Shown here: positions 48,925 through 58,313 of the stretch, in pieces | How the letters are laid out: the number at the start of each line of letters is the position of its first letter | How positions within the stretch are numbered: position 1 is the stretch's first letter | Source of the DNA: an uncultured Acetatifactor sp. | GTDB taxonomy: Bacteria; Bacillota; Clostridia; Lachnospirales; Lachnospiraceae | Assembly (NCBI GenBank): GCA_934436245.1 | Contig: CAKSAM010000009.1 | Location: 18,394-82,393 of the forward strand | Length of the DNA stretch: 64,000 nt | Reading direction: 5' to 3' | Made by a program: the position numbers and the translations under genes | The notes under the pieces: generated by a model | Seen by the model: only the letters and a program-made list of their open reading frames with translations | Told to the model about the DNA's origin: nothing | Database searches by the model: none

Positions 48925-49809
48925 CTATAATAATTTATCGTCAATATCCAAAATAATGCTATTATAGTATAATAGCATTTCTTCGATAGTCTCTTGATAG
49001 GATCTAAAAGTATAATCCCCCATTTCTTCCAAAAGTCTTTCATTATTACCAGAATATTCTAATTTATACCCCTCTTTCATTACGTCAATGGGATTATCGA
49101 CTTGCATGACTTTCCTGATTATATTACCTAATGAAAGTAAATCAATATGGCTTCCTCTACATACATTATAATGTTTATGTTTCGGTTCATGTTCTATAAA
49201 CCATTTCATAATCCGAGCCAAATCATCTATATATATATAATCAAAATTAACATTTTGAGATAGAGTCATTGCTTTTCCTTTTAATACTCGACAAATATTA
49301 TTAGATATAAATCTTCTCGACCAGTCTTCATATTTTCCATATACACCAAACAACCTTAAATCAAAAATATTATCTTTTTGGGTGCATTGTTTAGAAATCA
49401 GATATTTATAAAACCCATATCCATCTTTAGGAATATGGTGACCAAAGTATTCTTCTTTCATAAACGGTTTATAATATCTGTTATCATATTCTGCGCCCGA
49501 ACCGAAATAATACATTTTCCCATAAAGATGACTGCAACGTTCCAAATTTGCATACATACGTAAGCCATTTTCTAAGACTTTGTATTCATTGTACGGTTCT
49601 TTCTTTTTTCCTCTATAGTTTGCCGCATGTATAACAATATCAATCTTATTTTTTTTCAAATATTCTTCAACTTGTAACTGATTACACAGATTCAATACCT
49701 TTGATGTTGGTGATACTACCTGATATTCTTGTGAAAGAAACTCTGATAAGTTTTTTCCTATAAATCCGCTTCCACCCGTAATCAATATTTTTTTTTGTGA
49801 CTTACTCAT
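48925..49809 (-). CDS. NAD-dependent epimerase/reductase, extended SDR
   Basis: 294 residues from MSKSQKKILITGG, whose ATG overlaps the stop of the upstream gene by 8 bases. NAD loop TGGSGFIG, SGAEYDNRYY, and catalytic YGFYKYLIS. The short C-terminus and the acid/base spacing fit the 4-keto-sugar reductase/epimerase group (RfbJ, YerF and similar). In this island it is the best candidate to reduce the 4-keto or 4-acetyl group of a CDP-3,6-dideoxyhexose. That role is inferred from context only. AT-rich. Confidence 0.75.
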   Translation of the reverse strand: MSKSQKKILITGGSGFIGKNLSEFLSQEYQVVSPTSKVLNLCNQLQVEEYLKKNKIDIVIHAANYRGKKKEPYNEYKVLENGLRMYANLERCSHLYGKMYYFGSGAEYDNRYYKPFMKEEYFGHHIPKDGYGFYKYLISKQCTQKDNIFDLRLFGVYGKYEDWSRRFISNNICRVLKGKAMTLSQNVNFDYIYIDDLARIMKWFIEHEPKHKHYNVCRGSHIDLLSLGNIIRKVMQVDNPIDVMKEGYKLEYSGNNERLLEEMGDYTFRSYQETIEEMLLYYNSIILDIDDKLL

Positions 49810-51232
49810 TGACTCCATCCTCGTCAAAAACATATATTGTTCGCATAACTCCACATACACTTATATAACAAAAAAAAGGGGAATTATTCCGTATTTTTGT
49901 TGATATACTAGCATTTTTTTCATCACAATCATATATTAATATTTTTCCCTTTTTCACAAATTTGTCAAAGTCTTTAACCGGAATCGTTTGATCCGTACAC
50001 CAGATAATATCATAATCATCATCTATTATCTTAATTGTTAAACTGCTGATTATTTCTATATTCTCTGCACGAAAAAGTGACATAGCTTTTTTTAAATCAT
50101 TCTCTTTTTTGCTTTTGTAACATGTAATTTTTTTTATACCATAGTATTTAAATGCCAATGCCCAGTATCCATCTCTATCTTCTAAATCTAGAAAACTATG
50201 ATATCTTTCTTTTCTTTCCCAAAAAAATTGTGTTATGCTAACCCAAAGAAATGATCTTTCCTTATTATCTAACATATTGTGATACATTTTGGGATGTGGT
50301 AAAGACATTTCTGACCAATTTATTTCTAAATTTTTTAACGCATTTTCATTATAATACTTTTTATAGTCATTCTCCGATATAATCATCGGAATCATATTAA
50401 ATCCCCGATATAACAGATAAAAACATCTATGAGTACCATCTAAAACATTAAAATAGCCTGCATTATTCCATATTCCCTTTACTGCTGCATCATAAAAATA
50501 ACCCATTCCTCTCGCCAGTTCTTGATCCCATATCTGCAATATTTTCCTTCTTTCTATCAATTTAGACTTGACATCAATATTGTATAATTTCAAATACGAA
50601 TCAACATATTCATTACATGTATTTGAATGGTTCATAATACATTCAAAAAATTGGACTTCTCTATTAATTGCCACCAACGGAATATCTACATCATTAGGCG
50701 CAATTTTCCATATTTGCGGATCCCCTTTATCCTTTTCCTTAGGAATTGAATATAATAATTCAACTGGAATCCATGCAATAATATCTTTTCCCCTTTTCTT
50801 AATTACATCAGATTCTATATAATCTGTTCTATATTTAGGCAATTTAATCATATGAGGAATCTGTTCAAAATCATACATTTCCCATGCTTTTCGTACAATA
50901 GTAGCATATTTATCTGAGAAACTATTACCTGCCGCCATAAAAATCAAATTATTATATCCACGCCTACTTAACATCTCCGCTATCTTATGCTGTGTATCTA
51001 TTGAATAACAGGATATATAAATAATGCTTTTTTTATCTATTTCATTGTTATCAATAGTGCGAACTTCTATTTGAAACTCTTTTTTCAGGCGTTCTGCATC
51101 CTTGTCAATATATCCACAAAAATTATATTTCTCCCTTTGCAGAAGTTCAGCCACTAATACAGCGCGCTTAGTATATCCGTATATATAATATTTCTTCCTT
51201 TTAGACAAATAAAACGATTTCTTTCCTTTCAA
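49802..51232 (-). CDS. Module protein with ParB-like motif and degenerate methyltransferase
   Basis: 476 residues from a TTG start. Residues about 13-100 are the Rossmann-like module (YYIYGYTKRAVLVAELL, GYIDKDAERL). The middle part has IIAWIPVELLYSI and then GYFNVLDGTHRCFYLLYRGF, where GTHR resembles the nucleotide-binding motif of ParB/sulfiredoxin-like domains. The C-terminal 140 residues align with the methyltransferase of the next gene upstream (SFLDLEDRDGYWALAF against KIIDIGAYYSFFAQAF), but the glycine SAM motif is lost. Probably catalytically altered. It overlaps the reductase gene downstream. Strongly AT-rich. Confidence 0.6.
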   Translation of the reverse strand: MKGKKSFYLSKRKKYYIYGYTKRAVLVAELLQREKYNFCGYIDKDAERLKKEFQIEVRTIDNNEIDKKSIIYISCYSIDTQHKIAEMLSRRGYNNLIFMAAGNSFSDKYATIVRKAWEMYDFEQIPHMIKLPKYRTDYIESDVIKKRGKDIIAWIPVELLYSIPKEKDKGDPQIWKIAPNDVDIPLVAINREVQFFECIMNHSNTCNEYVDSYLKLYNIDVKSKLIERRKILQIWDQELARGMGYFYDAAVKGIWNNAGYFNVLDGTHRCFYLLYRGFNMIPMIISENDYKKYYNENALKNLEINWSEMSLPHPKMYHNMLDNKERSFLWVSITQFFWERKERYHSFLDLEDRDGYWALAFKYYGIKKITCYKSKKENDLKKAMSLFRAENIEIISSLTIKIIDDDYDIIWCTDQTIPVKDFDKFVKKGKILIYDCDEKNASISTKIRNNSPFFCYISVCGVMRTIYVFDEDGVNE

Positions 51233-51285
51233 AATCCCTTTTTCCTTCCCATAAAATACTATAAATATGCCGCTTACTACTTAAG

Positions 51286-52800
51286 TCATTTTTTATAAAA
51301 AACACCCATTTCTCTTAGTAATCCGGTCCCATATGTCTCTCCGATTTTTTCGTATCGGATAAAATCACTATTTTCTAATATAAATTGAATTTCCTCTTGT
51401 GCATTACCACCTGATTCCCATATAAGCATATAGTTAGTAAAATCTGAGACTTTCTTAATAAAATTCTTCCCACGTCCCTCCTGGAAATACGGATAAAATA
51501 CAGTTAGCAGATTGGTAACATCAAATTTATCTTTTATCTCTGTTGTCATTATGTCTCCTTGCAAGGCATTTATTTGGGAACATCTTAATAAATCATTTAT
51601 CTTTTTACCTGCTTCATAGGAGCTTTCAAAAACTTCAATTGTAGTGACATCCGCTCCTTGTCTTTGAAAAGCCTGTGCAAAAAAAGAATAATACGCACCA
51701 ATATCAATTATCTTTTTACCCTTTAATTCATATCCTTTCCTATATAAGTATTTCATTATACGTGACAATCGAGTGTTCCCTATTGTATCACGTTTTGTAG
51801 GATACCCCATAAAATTAGGATGTAAAATTGGTGCATATGCTGGTAAACAATTCATTTCAACAATACATTTTTCACATGCTTTCAACTTTTCCTGATTTTT
51901 CCATTTCATGTAATCTTCCTTTTCCATTTTTGCCGGGATATATCTTAAACCTTTTGCAATAATAAAATTTACTTTTGAAATATCATCAATATTAAAGTAC
52001 CCCTTGTCGTTCCAATAAACAGATATAGGATTATCTATGAAAAAAGACATTCCCATATTAGCCAAATAACTCATTTTTGAATAAAATTCATAGTTACTGA
52101 CCACAAAGTCATGAAAACCTTGCTCTGTTCTATTAAAGGAACAATATTTATCAGTATTCTCATAAAAATACTTTTTCAAAAAATTAATTGTTCCTTCACT
52201 GCTATCTAAATGCCCGTCAAAAAATTTATATAAATCAATCATATCTATTTGACTATATAATATTAAGGTATCAGCATCCTTTCCTTTATCATCCTTTCCA
52301 GTGTAACATAGTTCTACAGGTATATATGCTACTATGTAATTGCAGTCCTCTGTAATTAGTGCATAATCTTTGAAATAGTAAAGTTCATCACTCGCCATCC
52401 ATTCCCTGAGTTCAACATTTTCATCTATATCGCTCTCTAATATTTTGTCATATGCGTATGCTATTTTTTTTAAATTGTCTGCTACTAAACCAGCATTCTC
52501 ATCCATCTTACAAATAATTTTATGATAACCTAATGTTCGAAGATAAGTTGCAATTTTAGGATGTTCAAACGTAGTTGTAACGGCAACAATAACAACAACA
52601 TTTTCTTTGTTATCACTTTTATATGATTGAGGCTCATAAACTTTTACGCCCTCTACTTCTTTTAATTCGCTAGCTCTTTTGTCAAGAAAGGCATTTACAT
52701 TATAACCTGAATTCCTTAATCCTGTTAAAATCTGCACTCCCATAAATGCAGCTCCATATATTACATAGTTATATTCTTTTGATAACTTATATGTTTTCAT
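51286..52800 (-). CDS. Module protein with methyltransferase, paralogue of downstream gene
   Basis: 504 residues from the ATG at 52800, which follows CAGGAGGAAATTT; the ATG 21 bases earlier would put this ribosome site inside the gene. N-terminal module YVIYGAAFMGVQILTGL and FLDKRASELKEVEG, middle region with YIVAYIPVELCYTG, then GYFNIDDISKVNFIIAKGL where the neighbour has GTHR, and a C-terminal SAM methyltransferase with IIDIGAYYSFFAQAF and TTIEVFESS. Thus this copy keeps the methyltransferase and lost the ParB-like motif. Function unknown; AT-rich. Confidence 0.65.
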   Translation of the reverse strand: MKTYKLSKEYNYVIYGAAFMGVQILTGLRNSGYNVNAFLDKRASELKEVEGVKVYEPQSYKSDNKENVVVIVAVTTTFEHPKIATYLRTLGYHKIICKMDENAGLVADNLKKIAYAYDKILESDIDENVELREWMASDELYYFKDYALITEDCNYIVAYIPVELCYTGKDDKGKDADTLILYSQIDMIDLYKFFDGHLDSSEGTINFLKKYFYENTDKYCSFNRTEQGFHDFVVSNYEFYSKMSYLANMGMSFFIDNPISVYWNDKGYFNIDDISKVNFIIAKGLRYIPAKMEKEDYMKWKNQEKLKACEKCIVEMNCLPAYAPILHPNFMGYPTKRDTIGNTRLSRIMKYLYRKGYELKGKKIIDIGAYYSFFAQAFQRQGADVTTIEVFESSYEAGKKINDLLRCSQINALQGDIMTTEIKDKFDVTNLLTVFYPYFQEGRGKNFIKKVSDFTNYMLIWESGGNAQEEIQFILENSDFIRYEKIGETYGTGLLREMGVFYKK

Positions 52801-52825
52801 AAATTTCCTCCTGTTTTTCATTATG

Positions 52826-55486
52826 TTAATTGATTCCGTATGCTATTTTTTTTAATACTACTAGCGGAATATCCGATACCTGTTCCCAAAATATTTTAAT
52901 CTCTTCATAATACTCAGGTGTTAATATTCCTTTACGATGCAATTCAATTAGTCCATCTTTATCTCCTAATATCCATGGTAATGATGCTGTCCTTTTAATC
53001 ACTTCTTCTTTATTTTTGTAACATACTGGCAATTTTTCATTTGCTCCAATCCAATTTTTCCCCCATATCCATATTCTTCTATCTCCCCAACTGGAATGTC
53101 CAAGTACAGAATGATATATTGTGACCTGGTTTCCCGCTAATAAACAGATAGTTGGTAGAATCTTTTTACTTAATTGTTCAAGTATTACCAAAAAGAATAA
53201 GAATCCTCTTCTCTGATTTAAACAATACTTTCCATGAAATTCGGCCAAATCAAGTTGGTTGCCAAGCATTGTATCGACATTATAAATTGCTGTATCCATA
53301 GACGTTGCATAATCTCCACAGCGATGATAGAACTCATTAGCATTATTACATATGGAAATTTCCTCTTTGCTCTCCGGATGTCCTACATCCATAAAAACAA
53401 GATCGTAGTCTTCACACACTGCCTGATACATTAGCTTTAATGTCTTTTCCTCGCACCAACAGCGTTCCCTAAGATACCACATATATTTATATTTCTTCTG
53501 AATGCCTTTAAGTAAATAAATATTTTCAAATTTATCTATTACTGGCATTTCCGGATCCACTGCAATATAGTATAAATTATCATAGCCCTTAGCTTGATAG
53601 TTTTCAATTACCTTCTTTGTCTCTTCGTCCTTGCTACTATCATAAAAATAAACATCTAATGCGTATCTCTTATACACCTCCGCACAATGTTGTAATACAT
53701 CCTCAATTACATTCGGATGTCCACAAGTCGGCATGCAGACAACCATTTTATCCCCAAACTTTATATCATCTCTCTGTCTTTCCGTAATACAGGTCCACTG
53801 CATTGCCACGAAATCATCTTGTCTCAGCATCGGATTTTGCGCTGCAACCTTCTGAATTCTTTTTTGTTCCTGTTCCGGAATCTCCAGCGGTTGAATTCCC
53901 ATCCAATCATCCACTGTCATTTTTACATTAGCAAGTAATTTCTGCATGCTATTTCTATCGAACAATACATCTTGTCCAATATTCTCATCAATGCGTTCAT
54001 AAAATGCTCTATTAAAGAAACCGATCAATAATTTGCCATCCTGTTTTAGCATTTTAACCAGTTCCCTCAATACTGCTTCCGGATTCTTTGTAAATTCCAG
54101 TGTTTCATTCACAAGAATCATGTCAAAAGTGTCTGCCAGATCATCTCCTTTCCACTCATCTAAGTTTACGCAAACCGTATCTACGATTTGATTTGATATC
54201 TGTGCCAGATACGGTTGCTGCTCTATTGCAAAAATTTGATCATGGGGAAATCTGGATTGCAGATAACTCAATGTTGTGCCGCATCCCATACCTATTGTCA
54301 TGATATTTGCACTACCCTGAACGTGATATTTAGTCATAATATCCAGCAAATCCATTCTGATCTCCAGATAATTTTCTGAAGTCAGATCTAGCAATTTCCA
54401 CTTATCAAAAAACTTTTTCTGATTTGTTTCCAAGAGCGTATTATATTTTTGAGGCACTTTTCCAAACGATTTACTTCCCCAATGAATAATAAAACTGTTT
54501 TTACAGAGCACATTGCGATATCCGCCTAATATGATTCTTAAGCAGATATCATTATCTTCAAAATTTCCCGGAGAAAACCTTTCATCCAGATATCCCGTCT
54601 TCTCGAGCACACAGCGTTTTAACAAAAGAGCAAATCCAACCAGACTTGCTTTATTCACATATGGTGTTTCCATTGGTACATTATTCTTTGCGGCAAAGAC
54701 AGAGTACTCCTCTTCTGTTTTTCCGTTTTCTATCACAGCCTGTCCATTGGCCACATAATTAGATACACTGCCTGTACTTCCTACCTGATCATTTTCATAT
54801 AATCCCATGCGAAGCCAGAATAAAGCATTCGGAGTCATAATGGTATCATTATTCAGTAACAGAATATCAGATTCTTTTTCTGCCATCCGGATTCCCTGAT
54901 TACATCCCATTGGAAATCCACAGTTTTCCTCATTGCAGAGCAATTTAATATCTTTCTGCTGTTTCAGCCATGCAACACTTTTATCCTTTGAAGCGTTGTC
55001 AACCACGATAATCTCTCTGGCACTGTCCGGAGTTGTCTTTCGGATACTCTCAATGCAATCTCTGGTCATATCCAGTAAATTGTAAGACAGGATGACAACT
55101 CCAGCCTTGGGCACAGAGATTCCCTGCTCTGTAAGATTGTCTATAACTGCCTGAATCTGCGTTCTGTCCTCTTCCACATTACAATAGAATAAAGCATTCT
55201 CATAGCATAGATATGCCTGCTGAAGATTATATCCTGCATAATAATCTCCCAACATCATATACAGTTCATAATTGCTTCCATCTATCTGAAGTCCTTCTGC
55301 AATGTTTCTCCATACCTGCTCAGCATCACCTGCTGCAAATGCAAGAGATGCCTTAAAAATGGACTGATAGATAGGTCTGATGCTACTTTCATTCTTCTCC
55401 AGCAGCATCTGCACCTGTTCATATTCCTGATTGATCAATGCTTCTTGCAGCTGTTTTTCTACAGCGTTTAATTCTATTGTTGCCAT
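52826..55486 (-). CDS. Multidomain glycosyltransferase: TPR, GT2, methyltransferase, GT-like
   Basis: 886 residues. Order: helical repeats (about 1-120); GT2 glycosyltransferase (about 127-370) with VVILSYN, DNASKD and LLLNNDTIM; a SAM methyltransferase-like domain (about 395-510) with IMTIGMGCGTTLSYL; and a second nucleotide-sugar-transferase-like domain (about 575-800) with VVCMPTCGHPNV and DVYFYDSSKDE. The first GT resembles rhamnosyl- or dideoxyhexosyl-transferase types. GGAG precedes the ATG by 6 bases. It may build two linkages and methylate between them. Target by context: flagellin or its glycan. Confidence 0.8.
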   Translation of the reverse strand: MATIELNAVEKQLQEALINQEYEQVQMLLEKNESSIRPIYQSIFKASLAFAAGDAEQVWRNIAEGLQIDGSNYELYMMLGDYYAGYNLQQAYLCYENALFYCNVEEDRTQIQAVIDNLTEQGISVPKAGVVILSYNLLDMTRDCIESIRKTTPDSAREIIVVDNASKDKSVAWLKQQKDIKLLCNEENCGFPMGCNQGIRMAEKESDILLLNNDTIMTPNALFWLRMGLYENDQVGSTGSVSNYVANGQAVIENGKTEEEYSVFAAKNNVPMETPYVNKASLVGFALLLKRCVLEKTGYLDERFSPGNFEDNDICLRIILGGYRNVLCKNSFIIHWGSKSFGKVPQKYNTLLETNQKKFFDKWKLLDLTSENYLEIRMDLLDIMTKYHVQGSANIMTIGMGCGTTLSYLQSRFPHDQIFAIEQQPYLAQISNQIVDTVCVNLDEWKGDDLADTFDMILVNETLEFTKNPEAVLRELVKMLKQDGKLLIGFFNRAFYERIDENIGQDVLFDRNSMQKLLANVKMTVDDWMGIQPLEIPEQEQKRIQKVAAQNPMLRQDDFVAMQWTCITERQRDDIKFGDKMVVCMPTCGHPNVIEDVLQHCAEVYKRYALDVYFYDSSKDEETKKVIENYQAKGYDNLYYIAVDPEMPVIDKFENIYLLKGIQKKYKYMWYLRERCWCEEKTLKLMYQAVCEDYDLVFMDVGHPESKEEISICNNANEFYHRCGDYATSMDTAIYNVDTMLGNQLDLAEFHGKYCLNQRRGFLFFLVILEQLSKKILPTICLLAGNQVTIYHSVLGHSSWGDRRIWIWGKNWIGANEKLPVCYKNKEEVIKRTASLPWILGDKDGLIELHRKGILTPEYYEEIKIFWEQVSDIPLVVLKKIAYGIN

Positions 55487-55514
55487 TTAAAACTCCTTCA
55501 TTGTAATCTCTCTA

Positions 55515-56540
55515 CTATTTCCATATAGGAATATCTACCCCCGACAAAATTCTTTTGGAGTAATTATATGCAAATTCAACTGCTTTCAAATTTTCTGAGC
55601 ACCTATTTGTAATATAAAAATCTGTATTACCTATAACATCTTCGATTGAAACAGCTGCGTCATCTATAATCTGAATAGAACAGTTCACATCCTGATAATC
55701 TGACAGACATTGTAATATTCCTTGCAAATTGCATTCCTTGCTATCATCATTTCTAATGTAGATGACCAGTTGACCATTCATATTACTATATCTATAGCAA
55801 AACTCACCTAATATTTTGGGAAATACAGGAAATTTACTATCTATATCAGCTATGCACGCATATACCGGACCATCCACATTTTTATTTATAGGATTTTGAG
55901 CTATTCCAGTTTCATCCTCTCCAAAAGCGGATACAAACTTCTCTGCCGAAAACAGCATCTCCTTTTGTCTACTCTTAATCAATTCCGGAGTCCAGTCCCA
56001 CCATCGAATTTTCAAAAAGCTTTTTATCGTTTCTTCATCAAATCTATACTTTATAATACGTGCAGGATTTCCCACAACAATAGCATAGGGTGGAACATCT
56101 TTTGTAACTACAGCATTGGCACCTATTACCGCACCATTATGAATAATTACTCCTCCCATAATAGTTGCACCATGACCAATCCATACATCATTTTCTATCA
56201 GAATCTGGCCTTTTCTTTGCACTCTGTAACGTTCATAACTTATATTAGGGTTTTCAACACCTCTTAATTCTTCTATAGCGCCCATAGCAATATATTTGTA
56301 GTCATGCATTAAGTCCATCATAAATAAAATATTTTCTGCCATAGCACAATATTTTCCAATTTGCAAATTATAACATCCGTCAGATACATGAAAGTTCAAA
56401 GATGTTTCAATCGTTGCCCCTGATATGTAACTTCCACGGTCAATTTGCATAACCGGAAATTCTCCATATTCCGGAAAATCCATGGTATACTTAACTTGCT
56501 TTTTTATTTCATAAGGCTCTACATGAATATCAAAAATCAT
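55515..56540 (-). CDS. Hexapeptide-repeat O-acetyltransferase with extra C-terminal domain
   Basis: 341 residues. Residues about 30-195 are a left-handed beta-helix of the CatB/xenobiotic acetyltransferase type, with [20 protein letters not shown] and the acetyl-CoA loop [13 protein letters not shown]. The remaining 130 residues ([13 protein letters not shown] onward) have no hexapeptides and read as a small alpha/beta domain of unknown role. It lies 10 bp from the thiamine-diphosphate enzyme upstream. Likely O-acetylates the glycan. Confidence 0.78.
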   Translation of the reverse strand: MIFDIHVEPYEIKKQVKYTMDFPEYGEFPVMQIDRGSYISGATIETSLNFHVSDGCYNLQIGKYCAMAENILFMMDLMHDYKYIAMGAIEELRGVENPNISYERYRVQRKGQILIENDVWIGHGATIMGGVIIHNGAVIGANAVVTKDVPPYAIVVGNPARIIKYRFDEETIKSFLKIRWWDWTPELIKSRQKEMLFSAEKFVSAFGEDETGIAQNPINKNVDGPVYACIADIDSKFPVFPKILGEFCYRYSNMNGQLVIYIRNDDSKECNLQGILQCLSDYQDVNCSIQIIDDAAVSIEDVIGNTDFYITNRCSENLKAVEFAYNYSKRILSGVDIPIWK

Positions 56541-56549
56541 CTGCTCTTC

Positions 56550-58313
56550 CTATTCTACACAAGGCCACATTTTTTCTAATGGATAAGACTCCAGTGTTCC
56601 GTCCTCATGTACGATTGTCTTGGTTCTGGGGGAAACTGTCTCATCCGGCGAGATCATCAGTTCACACAGTACCGGTCCTTCTGCATTCAGTACTTCATCC
56701 ATCTGCTGCTCAAGTTGCCTATTATCCATGATCCGGAATGTTTTCAGTCCATATGCCGCTGCTACCTTTACGGTATCCGGCATACTTAATCCACTGGACT
56801 CTCCACTTGCCACCTGGAATCCGCCGAAATTATTGTTCTGCATGGAACGGATACTTGCATATCCCTGGTTATTCCAGATAAAGATCTTCACGGGAAGCTG
56901 TAAGCGTACTAATGTCTCAAGTTCCTGAATATTCATCTGGAAAGCGCCGTCTCCGTTGATCAGGATTGTTCTGCGTCTCTCATTGGCCAGACAGGCTCCT
57001 ATGGAATAGGGTAATCCGAAGCCCATAGAGCCAAGTCCCGCAGCATTTTTCATTTTCTGACCACGTTTTGGAGAAAACGCCTGATATGTGATTTCTCCTG
57101 CTGCCCCGGAACTCTCCGGTACGATAACATCCTCTTTTGTTGTATGCTTGCATAACAGTTCTGTGAAATAATAAGCACTGACTACTCCCTGTTTTGCTCT
57201 GTGTTCTGCCGTCACAGACGGATATTTTGCACGCAGTTCATGACCGTAAGCATTCCAGGTTTTCCACTCAGCACTCTGCTCTCTTATCTTGTCATCTGCC
57301 ACTACAGCATGATATAAGCTTCGAATGTAATCTCCTGCATCACAGGCCTGCATTGCCGCTACCTGTTCTAACTTCATTCTATCCAACTCATGCTGGTCAA
57401 TATCGACTACAATCTTTTTCGCAGACATTCCAAAATGTGGTTCATTAAATGCTGTCAGACTGGTATCCAGACGACTTCCGATAGACAGCAGAACATCTGC
57501 CGACTGTAAGATCAGATTGGCTCCTCGGTCACCCATTCCTCCGGGATGCCCCACATAGAGTTCATCTTCTTCTCCCAACATGTCGATTGTTTTCCAGGTA
57601 GTAAGTACAGGAATGGGTAACACTTCCAATAATTTGTAAAAATCTTCTGTCGCATCAGCCAGCTTGATTCCATTTCCTGCCAGAATGACCGGTTTTTTCG
57701 CCTGTTGCAATAACCGGACAGTCTTGGCGATAGTCTCTGTCAGATCCGGCTTTGCCGGTGTTTCAGGAACATATCCTTCTAATTTCTCCGGCTCTACCAT
57801 TGCGGCCTGCACATCCAACGGAATAGACAGCCATACCGGCCCGGGTCTGCCAGTCGTTGCTTCATAATAAGCCCGTTCCATATGGTAACGGATTTCGGAA
57901 GGATCCATGATCTGCACTGCATATTTGGTAATGGGTCTGACCATATCGATGATCTGTACTTCCTGGGAACCGATCTGTCTGACTCCCGTCTCCCCGATGA
58001 GGTCGGAACGTTTTGCCTGACCGGAGATCACAAACATAGGGGTCGAATCGATCCATCCCGCCGTAACTCCCGTAATGGCATTGGTAGCTCCGGGACCGGA
58101 CGTCGTAAGGCATACACCGATTCTGTTCGTATGCTGTGCATAAGCCTCAGCCGCTACCGCCGCTGCCTGCTCATGTAAAGTGCAGATATACTGTATTCCA
58201 GATCTTCCAATAGAATCGTCCAAATGCATGGCGCCCCCACCGGGAAGCATAAATGCATACTGCACTCCTTTCTCCTGTAAAAACTGAAATACATAATCCG
58301 ATAATTTTATCAT
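56550..58313 (-). CDS. Thiamine-diphosphate enzyme, acetolactate synthase/YerE-like
   Basis: 587 residues with the three ThDP domains. The activating Glu lies in CTLHEQAAAVAAEAYA near residue 48, and the cofactor motif GDGAFQMNIQELETLVR lies near residue 465. FAD-binding middle domain signs (GHPGGMGDRGAN) are seen. In branched-chain amino acid synthesis a small subunit would be next to it; here none is, and the ATG overlaps the HAD-SIS stop by 4 bases (ATGA). In Yersinia, YerE of this family adds a two-carbon acetyl branch to CDP-4-keto-3,6-dideoxyglucose, exactly the product that RfbF-G-H would make here. That role is inferred. Confidence 0.75.
   Translation of the reverse strand: MIKLSDYVFQFLQEKGVQYAFMLPGGGAMHLDDSIGRSGIQYICTLHEQAAAVAAEAYAQHTNRIGVCLTTSGPGATNAITGVTAGWIDSTPMFVISGQAKRSDLIGETGVRQIGSQEVQIIDMVRPITKYAVQIMDPSEIRYHMERAYYEATTGRPGPVWLSIPLDVQAAMVEPEKLEGYVPETPAKPDLTETIAKTVRLLQQAKKPVILAGNGIKLADATEDFYKLLEVLPIPVLTTWKTIDMLGEEDELYVGHPGGMGDRGANLILQSADVLLSIGSRLDTSLTAFNEPHFGMSAKKIVVDIDQHELDRMKLEQVAAMQACDAGDYIRSLYHAVVADDKIREQSAEWKTWNAYGHELRAKYPSVTAEHRAKQGVVSAYYFTELLCKHTTKEDVIVPESSGAAGEITYQAFSPKRGQKMKNAAGLGSMGFGLPYSIGACLANERRRTILINGDGAFQMNIQELETLVRLQLPVKIFIWNNQGYASIRSMQNNNFGGFQVASGESSGLSMPDTVKVAAAYGLKTFRIMDNRQLEQQMDEVLNAEGPVLCELMISPDETVSPRTKTIVHEDGTLESYPLEKMWPCVE

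Noticed and set aside
56550..58313. Acetolactate synthase for branched-chain amino acids (ilvB)
   Set aside because: No ilvN, ilvC or leu genes are near, and its ATG overlaps a sugar-phosphate gene in a glycan island. A sugar-modifying role is more likely, though not proven.
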